Notes under the pieces: model-generated
Seen by the model: the letters and a program-made list of their open reading frames with translations, nothing else
Told to the model about the DNA's origin: nothing
Databases searched by the model: none
Program-made: the position numbers and the translations under genes
In this document: positions 44,701 through 52,555 of the stretch, one piece after another
How positions within the stretch are numbered: position 1 is the first letter of the stretch
Layout of the letters: every line of letters begins with the position of its first letter
Assembly (NCBI GenBank): GCA_046706185.1
Contig: JBJKPR010000053.1
Location: forward strand, 1-64,000
Direction: 5' to 3'
Source: JAJZXY01 sp046706185
GTDB taxonomy: Archaea; Thermoplasmatota; Thermoplasmata; Sysuiplasmatales; Sysuiplasmataceae
DNA length: 64,000 nt

Positions 44701-44904
44701 AACTGCAAACGATGTTCCTGTAGTGGTCGTCAGCAGTGCGACCTGGAATGTGTTACCGCCTGAGGCGGCTGACTGAGTCCTGATTGCTGTCGACTTGCTG
44801 ACCGCGCTATTGCCGCTTCCTGGCGCAAACAGAGCTATCGCCGATGCGGCTAGCATCAGGACGACAAGCAGAGACGCCACTCCTTTCAATTTCCACTTTT
44901 GCAT
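41725..44904 (-). CDS. Large secreted PKD-domain surface protein with C-terminal membrane anchor
   Basis: The 1059-residue protein begins with a signal peptide (about 1-33; GVASLLVVLMLAASAIALF) and ends with one transmembrane helix (about 1018-1040) and a basic tail. It should stand on the cell surface, N-terminal part outside. Domains in order: an SdrD/carboxypeptidase-regulatory-like beta domain near 65-125, long Thr/Ser/Asn/Tyr-rich beta regions with many N-x-S/T sites, three PKD-like domains (about 610-700, 700-785 and 810-900; FSWGDGVKNYTV and FEWDFGDAHNTT), and a CARDB-like domain (about 905-1000). GGAGGATA precedes ATG 44904 at good spacing. An S-layer-like or adhesive role fits. Confidence 0.87.
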   Translation of the reverse strand: MQKWKLKGVASLLVVLMLAASAIALFAPGSGNSAVSKSTAIRTQSAASGGNTFQVALLTTTTGTSFAVPTNANVTLTNTHNPSIRYTLNYSTTYSASGVPSGKLVPGYYTVSASAPGYFSGTLPQPVAFNNTVSVRTANLVLYKIDNTPSNTHSVTVTVTGQGYSSGIQGAYVQFVETTWANGTIISKSLGEFNQTVASGYTDAAGQVTLQISSLYNYDMIASVNNSNSSLSSYFAPYSAVVSGASIPATISAPLPLAYDLGGVVSTSSGTLATNVTGYLLSYASPSVPLQLRFFHATITAYFYNFYVENGTYAMVINSSGEGSYLTDVTVSGSTTQDVQLSPKLSSGFPASSTDIAYASGTPNWNYVNISYAQSLDAGTSIASLPYSYVPSVAMQLALAFNGGYPAVNASTLTAAQAAVAGLGPEYVTTYNLLSVNSTNYLGGNSYTSVLSGVKTGALSTTSAYYYNITDSYRTLSSIPANVSSYSVVLLANYNTTEMQFIYTLTVPTGFQLSSNSSTGPFGPVTVVGHTTITVYGTTTGYGYATVTMSVSVGQTPVVKAAAVTGAYAFAYSKSGSVQYYIVRAETAVNYTAQGSYDPSGGPLLYSWHWDNSSLPSSYTNNTYQTVVNHSYANYTTPGQFMYVTLTATTVTGHSANTTIQVRVANDTTLSAQITAVGKTIYSGRLYANQSTPITVNGLGSKASISPGDNQGTVISYNFSWGDGVKNYTVFSYTATNLNVSHSYYSPGNYTMNLTVTDEVGYTATTSVTVQVNKTLKPIVSFLVYNSAWKSAGGSVRENTTVHFNASATSDPNFAVSSLLFEWDFGDAHNTTNASTLGNTLYSRYQNITGSAGTNVSHIYTYISSTPVSVKLTVVDPAGNKATYTYNMTVTSQPRPDLRIINISFSPRVFTQGSSGTINVTLINIGSANASLSKVNLVAINAQSGNKITIGSISTFYNGTEKNTASSIAPNETVFGIIHWSPPSFGNFTIQATSTAPYQLQSSDNTMTQPISINQSQLQVYALYIGIIVIIVAIVAVIALRRRMPRRKGYEKGQPPKRK

Positions 44905-45147
44905 TGGTGTATCCTCCGAGGTACCTGCGCAACGGCTTCATCAAACATAGTCAATCACTGCCGTGGCAACGAGGTTCGAAGCCAACTTTTTTCCGCCTAA
45001 CTAGTACCACTTAATAAAGGTTATTGAGGTGATAAATCATCCGGTAGGCATGTGATCTGACTGGAGTGTGTCTGACTGAAAGGATGATGCCGAGACATTA
45101 AAAGTCATGGAAAAAATGCTCATCATCGGTCCCGTGGGCAGCGGGGC

Positions 45148-46296
45148 TCATGTGACGATCTCGTCAAGCCTTTCTTCTTCCGCGCCCCTCCTTATCTCCA
45201 TCGCGATCCTTCTTCCTGTGCTCATGTTGCAGTTGTACAGCATATTACCGTAGGAGTGACCGGACCATGCATGAACATTTGTTCCACCGCCTATCCTCGG
45301 AGCGACGTCGTAGATGAAAAAGTGCATGTCCTTGTCAACGCAGGTCTGCAGCGTAAACGGCCCGATTATGCCAGGAGGATGGAGTTTGTGCGATATTGCC
45401 ACGTACTTCTCGGCGAGGTGAAATGCACCGTCCAGAAGCGATTCCCGGAGCGTCGCGCTGTTGTGGCCCACGACAGTATACTCAGGTATCCTCTGCTCCC
45501 CCGTGAGCGCGAGCTGCTGATCCGCCGGGAGCCTGACGTGCCCGTCAAGTGATGACTCGAAACGCCAGTCAATGCCCAGAAGCTCTATCTCCTCGCCCTT
45601 TTCCTGCAGCGGTGAATAGAAGAAATCCAGGTTGAAGACCGGGCCTATGATGTACTTTTCAATCCTCGCCGACATGAGGTCCTCCCTGCTTATGACATTT
45701 GACCTCATCAGCTCACCTGACTTTCTGGCATATTCCTCTTGGCTGGAGGCTGTGAAGAAACCTCTTTCCAGCCTCTTTACCTTGTGATGAAGCTTCACGA
45801 TCACGAGAGAATCGATGTCAGCAGGATCCGTAACATGCTCGGGATAAGGCAAACCTCCTTTTTCAAGGAGGGTGTAGTAATTGTCCTTCTCCTCCCTCTC
45901 CTCGCTCCTCAGCATGCTTCTGGAGCCGAACATCGGGACATCAAAGATATTCTCGATGTCGTCCAGTGTGCAGTAGGATGTAAATGACCTGTTCGGCACG
46001 AATACCACCTTCTGTCTTCTCAGCTCCGCCCTGTTCTCCTCTTTCATCAGATCGGAAAAACTATCAAGCTGCATCAGACGGTCCACAATGCCCCTGGTTA
46101 TGCCGCCCGTCTTCGTTTTTCTGAAGTATTTTGCATATGAATCATCTCTTCCCTTCTGCGTCACTACCAGAGAAGGGAGGCCCTCTTGGCTCGCACCATC
46201 GAGTACATCAAGCGCTGAATGGGAGCCAAGGACGCCGACACTGACGTTTCTTCCATAGCTGCCCGCAATCCTGCCCATGCTGCTTCTTTCAATCAT
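45148..46296 (-). CDS. PurP-like ATP-grasp enzyme (paralogue)
   Basis: The protein resembles PurP, the archaeal formate-dependent synthetase of 5-formamidoimidazole-4-carboxamide ribotide. Shared landmarks with the second PurP at 56.8 kb are the N-terminal GSHSALDVLDGA, TKTGGITRGIVDRL, the ATP-grasp strand IVKLHHK, YIIGPVFNLDFFYSPL, TVVGHNSATLRESLL, GPFTLQTCVDKD and DVAPRIGGGTNVHAWSGHSYGNML. With ATG 46296, chosen over TTG 46314, it has 382 residues. Two PurP proteins in 12 kb suggest one is active in purine synthesis and the other has another ATP-grasp reaction; I would give the other copy the purine role. Confidence 0.85.
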   Translation of the reverse strand: MIERSSMGRIAGSYGRNVSVGVLGSHSALDVLDGASQEGLPSLVVTQKGRDDSYAKYFRKTKTGGITRGIVDRLMQLDSFSDLMKEENRAELRRQKVVFVPNRSFTSYCTLDDIENIFDVPMFGSRSMLRSEEREEKDNYYTLLEKGGLPYPEHVTDPADIDSLVIVKLHHKVKRLERGFFTASSQEEYARKSGELMRSNVISREDLMSARIEKYIIGPVFNLDFFYSPLQEKGEEIELLGIDWRFESSLDGHVRLPADQQLALTGEQRIPEYTVVGHNSATLRESLLDGAFHLAEKYVAISHKLHPPGIIGPFTLQTCVDKDMHFFIYDVAPRIGGGTNVHAWSGHSYGNMLYNCNMSTGRRIAMEIRRGAEEERLDEIVT

Positions 46297-46374
46297 CCCT
46301 GTCAGCACACTCAATGATCAAAGCAGATAAAAGCATTGCATGCGCACGGCAGTACAGGCATGGCTGCATCTCTC

Positions 46375-48066
46375 CTACTTTACTTCCGGCGACGGCTGTG
46401 TGACTGCCTGTGCCGGCGCTGAGTCCTTTTCAGGACTTTCACTCTCCACTATGAGCGGCTTCCTGCTCACCTTCGGCCTGAGTGCCGACGGTATCAGCGC
46501 AGCAATCACGATGGCACCGAATATAATGAAGACCTTGTGGAAGGAGTCCATGAATGTGAACCACTGAGCCTGGTACTGCGCGCTGTTGACAACCGAGGCA
46601 GGCAGGTTCTGTATGGTGCCGACAAAGAGAGTGATGAAGCTCGAGACGTTTACTGTTGTGCCTATAAAGACAAAGGCTATAGTCATTGCCATCATGCTTG
46701 CGACGTTAAGCATTGTCGAGTTCGTCGCGGCACCTACGCCCCTGTCCTTCGCCTCGACTGAGTTCATTATTGATGCTATGTTTGGCGACGCAAAGAGCCC
46801 CCCGCCTATTCCCGCAAGAGCAAGAATGGCGGAAAGCTCCACTACAGACACAGTCTGCGGAACAATGCCGAGTATGAACAGAATCAGTGCGGACAGCGCG
46901 ATGCCTGCCGTCGTCAGGCCGCGGTAGCCGATCCTGTCGGATATCATGCCGCTGAGAGGGCCGGCGGCAAGGAAACCGAGGCTCATCGGTATCAGCCAGA
47001 GTCCTGCGTTGAACGCACTCAGCCCCTTGACGCCCTCAAGGAAGAACACGAGGAGAAACATCATGCCCCCCCTTCCAAGCGAGAGGAATGTGGCTGAAAT
47101 CACACCTGCTCTGAACATCCTGTTCTTGAAAAGGCTGAACTTCATAAGCGGGTACTTTGCCCAGTAGACCTCGTTAATGATGAAGAGCGCAAACATTGCG
47201 GCTGCCACGGAGAAGCATATGATGCTGTATCCAAGGTAGGGATGGAATGTGCTGTAGAGCACATTGCCTCCAGACGAGGTACCGGCTGTCATTCCCCCAA
47301 GCGTGTAGAATGTTGAGCCGAGCAGAAGAAGCGCTATTGAACCGGAGAAGAAGAAGGCGCCTGGCACATCGATCGATTCGTTCTTCGCCGGCTTGGACAG
47401 TTCGTGCAGCCGTGTGTAAGCCCATATGGTCGCGAATGCCCCTATTGGCACATTAATGAAAAATATGTATCTCCAGCTGGCCACGGAGGTTATGACGCCG
47501 CCTAGAACAAGGCCCAGCATGCTCCCGCCGACGCCCGAGACCATGTTGGTTCCGAGGGCGAGCCCCCGCTGGTTCGGTGGAAATGCGTCGGTCAGAAGGG
47601 CTGCAGAGTTGGACCAGAGCATGGCTGCGCCGATAGCCTGGAGGAACCTGAACATGACAAGCTGGACACCCTCCGTCATCCACCCGTTTGGTATCACTAT
47701 GCCGGAAAAGCCAGCGAGTAGGGAGCCGACGGTGAAGATTGCAAAACCTGCATTGTATATCTTCACCCTCCCCTTGAGGTCTGCTATCCTGCCGAAGAAG
47801 ATGAGCAGGGTAGCTGTAATAAGCATATAGCCCATCAGCGACCAGATTACATATATGAAGGAGTTGGCAGATGCAATGGCGAAGGCCGCGGAGGAGGGAG
47901 GCGAACTGCCGCCCGGGACATGCCGCAGTATGCTCTGCAGTATGTACGGCAATGATATGATCACAATGCTTGTGTCAATCGAAGCCATGAGTATTGCAAT
48001 TGTGGTGTTGGAAAGCACTATCCATTTGTAGCCAGGGGATCTGGTTGCATCCGAGCCGTGTTTCAT
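46375..48066 (-). CDS. MFS transporter, EmrB/QacA (DHA2) type
   Basis: The 563-residue protein has about 14 transmembrane helices, the DHA2 drug/proton antiporter layout. Markers are the first-helix motif IAILMASIDTSIVIISLP, LLIFFGRIADLKGRVKIYN (motif A), and LALGTNMVSGVGGSMLGLVLGGVI (motif C-like). The N and C termini are cytoplasmic, with a polar tail. The cargo is unknown. ATG 48066 is preceded at a distance by a TATATAAG stretch on the plus strand that could serve either direction. Nothing nearby looks like its regulator. Confidence 0.9.
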   Translation of the reverse strand: MKHGSDATRSPGYKWIVLSNTTIAILMASIDTSIVIISLPYILQSILRHVPGGSSPPSSAAFAIASANSFIYVIWSLMGYMLITATLLIFFGRIADLKGRVKIYNAGFAIFTVGSLLAGFSGIVIPNGWMTEGVQLVMFRFLQAIGAAMLWSNSAALLTDAFPPNQRGLALGTNMVSGVGGSMLGLVLGGVITSVASWRYIFFINVPIGAFATIWAYTRLHELSKPAKNESIDVPGAFFFSGSIALLLLGSTFYTLGGMTAGTSSGGNVLYSTFHPYLGYSIICFSVAAAMFALFIINEVYWAKYPLMKFSLFKNRMFRAGVISATFLSLGRGGMMFLLVFFLEGVKGLSAFNAGLWLIPMSLGFLAAGPLSGMISDRIGYRGLTTAGIALSALILFILGIVPQTVSVVELSAILALAGIGGGLFASPNIASIMNSVEAKDRGVGAATNSTMLNVASMMAMTIAFVFIGTTVNVSSFITLFVGTIQNLPASVVNSAQYQAQWFTFMDSFHKVFIIFGAIVIAALIPSALRPKVSRKPLIVESESPEKDSAPAQAVTQPSPEVK

Positions 48067-48274
48067 TACGAATTCTAACCTCTTGGACCGAGGTGGTTTG
48101 AAAAAACAATGTATATAAGTACTCTTGGAATGGATGCGCAGCTACGGCATGACAACCATTGCCGAAATGGACGTGCCTCGATCGAGCATGGTTTTCTTCT
48201 GAGTGTGTGGGTCGATGGGCATCATTACAATCTGAAGAGAGCAGTAATAAGGATACGAGTAGGATGATTGTCTC

Positions 48275-48670
48275 ATGTTGGACCGCGATGCAAGTACTGC
48301 AAAGAGCCTGGCCCTTGCGACCGTGATACTCGAAGCCGTATTCTTTGCCATAGGAGTCCTGGTTCTTGTGGCCGCGCTGGTGGGTACAGCCGTTTCTGGG
48401 GTAAGCATGAGCACACTCGGCATCGTGACAGTTGTGTTCATGGTGCTCTTTGCAATAGGCCTGATGTGGCTGCTTCTCGACTACTACCTGGTATACAAGC
48501 CCCTGGCACAGGAACGCGTCAGGGACGCAGAGACACCATCTATAGTGCTCGGGATAATACAGCTCATATTGGGCGGAGTCATACCTGGTATACTCCTCAT
48601 CATAGCATATGTGAAGATACGCGATTCCCTCGAGAACATGATGAGGACAAGACCGGCCGCCGCTGCCTGA
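48275..48670 (+). CDS. Small membrane protein, paralogue of the one at 52082
   Basis: The 131-residue protein has three or four hydrophobic helices (about 12-35, 45-67 and 87-108) and no recognised domain. Its start MLDRDASTAKSLALATVILEA and its later LLLDYYLVYKPLAQERVRDAETPSIVLGIIQLILGGVIPGILLIIAYVKIRDS region match the second copy at 52082-52528 closely, so the two are paralogues. It is convergent with metK. The conserved basic-acidic loop AQERVRDAETPSI between helices probably faces the cytoplasm. The function is unknown; it recalls DUF4064-like small membrane proteins only in layout. Confidence 0.78.
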   Translation: MLDRDASTAKSLALATVILEAVFFAIGVLVLVAALVGTAVSGVSMSTLGIVTVVFMVLFAIGLMWLLLDYYLVYKPLAQERVRDAETPSIVLGIIQLILGGVIPGILLIIAYVKIRDSLENMMRTRPAAAA

Positions 48671-48756
48671 TAGTGCCAGACGGCACCGGGCAGGCAGACA
48701 GACTACAAGGGAACTGGCAATTCTGACTGCATCAGGGCAGGTGCCACTCATGCTCC

Positions 48757-49902
48757 TTACGCCGACAGTTCTTGAGTTCTGTCTGTCTTTTCCCACGTGA
48801 ACTCCGGTTCCTGCCTTCCGAAGTGCCCATAGCAGGAGGTCTTCCTGTAGATGGGGCGGCGCAGGTCGAGATCCCTTATTATTGCGCCAGGCCGGAAGTT
48901 GAATATCCGTCTGACATGCTCCTCAAGCAGCTCATCCTCCATCTTCCCAGTCCCAAGCGTGTCTATCATGAGGGAAACGGGTGAGGAGACGCCTATTGCG
49001 TACGCGAGCTGAAGGACACATTTTGATGCAAGCCCCGCACTGACCACATTCTTCGCAACGTACCTGGCCATGTAGCTGCCGGACCTGTCCACCTTAGTGG
49101 GATCCTTTCCTGAAAAACAGCCCCCGCCGTGAGAACCGAAACCGCCGTAGCTGTCCACCACAATCTTCCTGCCTGTGAGGCCAGTGTCCGCCCTGGTCCC
49201 GCCTATAACGAACCTGCCCGTTTCGTTGATGAAGTACCTAGTGCTCGAATCCACCATCCCTTCAGGCAGTGAGGGAACGATCACCTCGCTGATGACATCT
49301 CTCCTCAGTCTGTCCATGTTCACTTCCTCCGTGTGCTGGGCGGCGACAACCACGGCGCCGACATGAACCGGCTTCCCGTCTCTGTAGTCCACTGTGACCT
49401 GCGATTTGCCATCAGGCCTGAGGTAGGGAAGCGAGCCGTTCTTCCTTATCGATGCCAGCCTTCTCGATATGCCGTGAGCGAGGAGTATTGGCATGGGCAT
49501 GAGAGCATCTGTCTCATCCGAAGCATAACCGAACATTATGCCCTGATCTCCGGCACCCATTTCCTCCCCCGGCCTGTTGACACCGACTGAAATGTCTGGC
49601 GACTGCTCCTCGATCGAAACGAGAACGCCGCAGGTCTTCCAGTCTATTCCGTCCCTGGCGTTGTCCAGCCCTATCTCGCGCAATACGTCCCTTACAACCG
49701 AAGAGTAGTCAATTCTTGCCGAGGTCGTTATCTGCCCTGTAAGTATCACTGTCCCCTGCAGAAGCATCGTCTCGCAGTCGACCTTGGAATTTCTGTCCTC
49801 GGCGATTGCTGTGTCAAGTATTGCATCCGATATCTGATCGGCCACCTTGTCTGGATGCCCTTCGGTGACAGACTCTGATGTAAAGCTGAAGTTTTTTGGC
49901 AA
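48757..49902 (-). CDS. metK: S-adenosylmethionine synthetase, bacterial/eukaryal type
   Basis: MetK makes SAM from methionine and ATP. The 381-residue protein has the classical signatures: FTSESVTEGHPDKVADQISDA at the start, GAGDQGIMFGYA, VIGGTRADTGLTGRKIVVD, and GGGCFSGKDPTKVDRSGSYMARY. These belong to the bacterial family, not to the divergent archaeal MAT family most archaea use, so transfer is likely. TTG 49902 is the only start possible, because an in-frame TAA lies just upstream. Catalytic motifs look intact. Confidence 0.95.
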   Translation of the reverse strand: MPKNFSFTSESVTEGHPDKVADQISDAILDTAIAEDRNSKVDCETMLLQGTVILTGQITTSARIDYSSVVRDVLREIGLDNARDGIDWKTCGVLVSIEEQSPDISVGVNRPGEEMGAGDQGIMFGYASDETDALMPMPILLAHGISRRLASIRKNGSLPYLRPDGKSQVTVDYRDGKPVHVGAVVVAAQHTEEVNMDRLRRDVISEVIVPSLPEGMVDSSTRYFINETGRFVIGGTRADTGLTGRKIVVDSYGGFGSHGGGCFSGKDPTKVDRSGSYMARYVAKNVVSAGLASKCVLQLAYAIGVSSPVSLMIDTLGTGKMEDELLEEHVRRIFNFRPGAIIRDLDLRRPIYRKTSCYGHFGRQEPEFTWEKTDRTQELSA

Positions 49903-50045
49903 ATTTGTTTACCCCTTCTACTGTATTGCGTTACAGCCGTATATTGAATGCCTCTTTCCAGAATGCTCAGCCGTCTTCAGAGATGGATGCCGGCCTCCCT
50001 CCGGCAAATACAAGGTTGAGATGGGCATTGCGGTTACGTCAGACA

Positions 50046-50576
50046 GTGAGCACATACGTCGCCTTGCTTCGCGCCGTCAACGTGGGCGGAAACAAATTGA
50101 GGATGGAAGATGCCAGGGGAATCTTCTCTTCCGCCGGCGCCATGAACGTTCGCACATACAGGCAGAGCGGTAACGTGGTGTTCTGCTTCGACGGGGGAGG
50201 GGTTGACAGGTTGCTTGGCGTTATTGCTGATCGGCTCCTTGAAAGCGTTGGATTGAAGACTGCCATACTCTCAAGGACAGCGGACGAACTCAGGAAGGTG
50301 ATTGCCTGCCTTCCCTTCAGTGGCGCAGGCGAAAGCAAACTGCATGTGACCTTTCTGTCATCCCGGCCACATCGGTTTTCCACCGAAGAGATTGAAGGTG
50401 CGTGTACTGGTGATGAAAAATACCTCCTGGCTGGCAGGGAGATTTACCTGTACTGTCCTTATGGCTACGGGAGAACCAAGCTTACAAACAACTTCTTTGA
50501 GAAAGAGCTTGGTGTCCAGGCTACAACACGCAACTGGAGAACCGTGCGTGCGTTGTCATCTATTTCTGACGATTGA
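50046..50576 (+). CDS. DUF1697 family protein
   Basis: The 176-residue protein shows the DUF1697 pattern: TYVALLRAVNVGGNKLRMEDARGIFSSAGAMNVRTYRQSGNVVF at the N terminus, then KLHVTFLSS in the middle, and EIYLYCPYGYGRTKLTNNFFEKELGVQATTRNWRTV at the end. The family is widespread in bacteria, of unknown function. GTG 50046 is chosen because homology starts immediately after; the frame stays open upstream across the metK promoter without family residues. It is divergent from metK. Confidence 0.85.
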   Translation: MSTYVALLRAVNVGGNKLRMEDARGIFSSAGAMNVRTYRQSGNVVFCFDGGGVDRLLGVIADRLLESVGLKTAILSRTADELRKVIACLPFSGAGESKLHVTFLSSRPHRFSTEEIEGACTGDEKYLLAGREIYLYCPYGYGRTKLTNNFFEKELGVQATTRNWRTVRALSSISDD

Positions 50577-50674
50577 CGCAGCGTGCAGATGAGCAATACC
50601 AGTCATACGTTGAATCAACATTGGTAAAAAAACAAAGACATTTGTACCAGGGCAGTGTCGATTGAACGGAGGGC

Positions 50675-51466
50675 GTGTGTGATGGAGCGATGCTTGAAAT
50701 GAAACTCGTACCCGCAGTTCCGCTCGCAATTCCACTGAACTTTGGCAGCCTGCAGGTGGCTCTCCTTGCAGTGGAACTTGCACTGCTCGCTGCAACGGTC
50801 GTGCTGATATTCGCCACACGCAGGGAATTGAAGGCACGAGATGCGCTTATGCAGCATGTGTCAATGGCCACAGAAGCGATTACAAGGCAGGAGTACTTCG
50901 AGACAGTTATTGCAGCCATACGGTCCAGCAGACGACAGATATGCGCAGTTGTGACTGGAACAAACCCCTCCCCTGAAGAGGCTGAGGTCCTGAAGGTCAT
51001 AATGGACACTGTCAAGCAGGCATGCTCTGACGGTGTCCAGATACGCTATCTGCTTCCCAGTTCTCCTGACAGGCTCGAAATGGCAAGGAGGTACAGGCTG
51101 GCGGGTGCCGAGGTGATGTTTCACCCCGACCTTCTCGTCAACGATGCACGTTTCATGATAGTGGATGACAGGGCAGTGATAATAGGCGTACCGGCGCAGG
51201 ATGGAAGGAGCATGCCGACAAAGCACGGGCACAGCATAGCCTCGGAAAGCATTGCACACGTGTTCAGGGAGAGGTTCGAAAAGCAGTGGCATTCCGCAGA
51301 CGCAATTTCATATACTGACTTCCTCTCGGAGCTAGTGACCAAAGCCAGGCGCTTCAATCCAGAGGTGTCTTCCGATGTGATTGCGCACAATCTGAGGATC
51401 GCAAAGGAGGACATAGAGCACGCCGAATCTGCGTCGCATGAAAGGCAGTTCGGGAGCACGGCATGA
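50675..51466 (+). CDS. Membrane-anchored phospholipase D-like fold protein
   Basis: The 263-residue protein has an N-terminal hydrophobic helix (about 28-48; VALLAVELALLAATVVLIFA), then a soluble domain of PLD-like look. Recognisable parts are QICAVVTGTN, GVQIRYLLPSSPDRLEMARRYRLAGAEV and ARFMIVDDRAVIIG. The HKD catalytic motif is not present where expected (DRAVIIG lacks the H-x-K), so it is probably non-catalytic. GGAGGG just before GTG 50675 supports a start here, though the spacing is short; ATG 50690 is an alternative. The function is unknown. Confidence 0.68.
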   Translation: MCDGAMLEMKLVPAVPLAIPLNFGSLQVALLAVELALLAATVVLIFATRRELKARDALMQHVSMATEAITRQEYFETVIAAIRSSRRQICAVVTGTNPSPEEAEVLKVIMDTVKQACSDGVQIRYLLPSSPDRLEMARRYRLAGAEVMFHPDLLVNDARFMIVDDRAVIIGVPAQDGRSMPTKHGHSIASESIAHVFRERFEKQWHSADAISYTDFLSELVTKARRFNPEVSSDVIAHNLRIAKEDIEHAESASHERQFGSTA

Positions 51467-51811
51467 CATTCAGTGACTGCTGTCTGCACAGCCAACCTTG
51501 GAGAAGAATGGGAGGCACAGGCATGATAGCCTTCGCCACATAGAGCCGCCCACAGTCGGAGGGAAGGAAGAGTTGAGAACGGAAAGGATCGAACATGGCA
51601 GTGTAAACCCTCCCGCGCATACGAATCAGAAACGAGTCACCCGGCACCGGCTCATAGTCTCGGTTCCCTATCGACGAGCCGGCCCCGACAACGGTGTTTT
51701 GGATACATCCCTTCAGGCGAAAGTTGGATTTGTACGCAATATGCACAACCGCAACACAGCAGACACGCGCTATGACACAAAGAGCCTGGAAACAAGTTCA
51801 AATACGGAGAG
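51467..51811. other. Gene-free stretch before tRNA-Gln
   Basis: This is 345 bases with no frame that shows family features or codon use like the neighbours. Open frames on both strands here run through the tRNA or are rich in Arg, Pro and His, the mark of shadows. No repeat or clear promoter was found in it. Confidence 0.4.
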
Positions 51812-51884
51812 TAGCCCCGGGCAGATTCGAACTGCCGTCGCAAGATCCAGAGTCTCGCATGATTGACCGCTACACTACGGGGCT
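51812..51884 (-). tRNA. tRNA-Gln(CUG)
   Basis: The 73-base gene on the minus strand folds fully. The acceptor AGCCCCG pairs with CGGGGCT and the discriminator is A. The anticodon stem CGAGA/TCTTG has one G-U pair, with loop CTCTGGA and anticodon CTG. A 4-base variable loop follows, then the T arm GGCAG/CTGCC with loop TTCGAAT. The anticodon reads CAG, glutamine. CCA is not encoded. A TATA-like element and the shared TGCGCACTCG motif lie just upstream. Confidence 0.95.
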
Positions 51885-51888
51885 AATA

Positions 51889-51925
51889 CGAGTGCGCACT
51901 ACAATCGAAATAGTAAATAAAACTA
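51889..51925 (-). promoter_or_regulatory. tRNA-Gln promoter with TGCGCACTCG initiator motif
   Basis: On the minus strand TTTTATTTA lies about 17-20 bases before TGCGCACTCG (51898-51889), which ends 4 bases before the tRNA. The same 10-mer is at the tRNA-Pro gene at nearly the same distance. The match at equal position in two unrelated tRNA genes argues for a start-site element. Confidence 0.5.
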
Positions 51926-52081
51926 ATCCAAAGGGCTGCAGCGGTCTTCCTGCGGGAGTGCCGACTGGAGTCAGGGGCAGGGAGCGGATACTGCCTGCGG
52001 CAATCAGGGTAACGTGAAGAACCATGGGGGCCTGACAACGGCCGGTAAAGGATTAATAAAACACTCCCTGTTGTTGGTACC

Positions 52082-52528
52082 ATGCTGGATCCTGATGCTG
52101 AAAGTGCAAAGTCGCTGACACTCGCAGCTATCATAATCCAAGCCGCGTTCTCTGCTGTCGGCGTCCTTATGGTCCTGATGTTCACCACATTCTACCTGAC
52201 CTACGCGCCATCGCTGCCGGCTGGCCAGACGGGCACGACAATGCCAGTTTTCCTGCCGGGAATTTTCGTGGCTGCCTTCGGCTTCTCCTTTTCAATCGGC
52301 CTGCTGTGGATACTCCTTGACTATTTTCTGATTTACAAGAAACTCGCAGAGGGAAGGGTCGCCGAGGCGGAGACACCTGGCATAGTCCTCGGCATAGCAC
52401 AGCTGGTCTTGGGAGGACTGATATCGGGCATAATGCTGATAGTGGCGTATGTCAAGATACGGGATTCAAGGACAAGATATCCACAGAGGTACGGATACAC
52501 ACAACCCCCGACTCCTCCGGCGTACTGA
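52082..52528 (+). CDS. Small membrane protein, paralogue of the one at 48275
   Basis: The 148-residue protein has about four hydrophobic segments (12-38, 56-82 and 105-125 are clearest). Like the copy at 48275 it begins MLDPDAESAKSLTLAAII and carries LLDYFLIYKKLAEGRVAEAETPGIVLGIAQLVLGGLISGIMLIVAYVKIRDS. It differs by a longer loop between the first helices (about 42-55) and a Pro/Tyr-rich tail (QRYGYTQPPTPPAY). A TATA-like AATAAAACAC stretch precedes ATG 52082 by about 20 bases, so the transcript may be nearly leaderless. The function is unknown. Confidence 0.8.
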   Translation: MLDPDAESAKSLTLAAIIIQAAFSAVGVLMVLMFTTFYLTYAPSLPAGQTGTTMPVFLPGIFVAAFGFSFSIGLLWILLDYFLIYKKLAEGRVAEAETPGIVLGIAQLVLGGLISGIMLIVAYVKIRDSRTRYPQRYGYTQPPTPPAY

Positions 52529-52555
52529 GGTAAGGGGGAAGAGGAGGTCTTCGGA

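Noticed and set aside
47975..48796. A 273-codon minus-strand frame over the small membrane protein and the MFS start.
   Set aside because: The product is crowded with His, Cys and Tyr without any family pattern; the plus-strand gene at 48275 is a paralogue of another gene, which settles the coding strand.
50675..51466. The PLD-like protein considered as an active phospholipase or nuclease.
   Set aside because: The H-x-K-x4-D catalytic motif is not found at the expected place (ARFMIVDDRAVIIG has no His-x-Lys).
51498..51866. A 122-codon plus-strand frame running into the tRNA-Gln gene.
   Set aside because: It reads through a clear tRNA on the other strand and shows no domain or codon bias.
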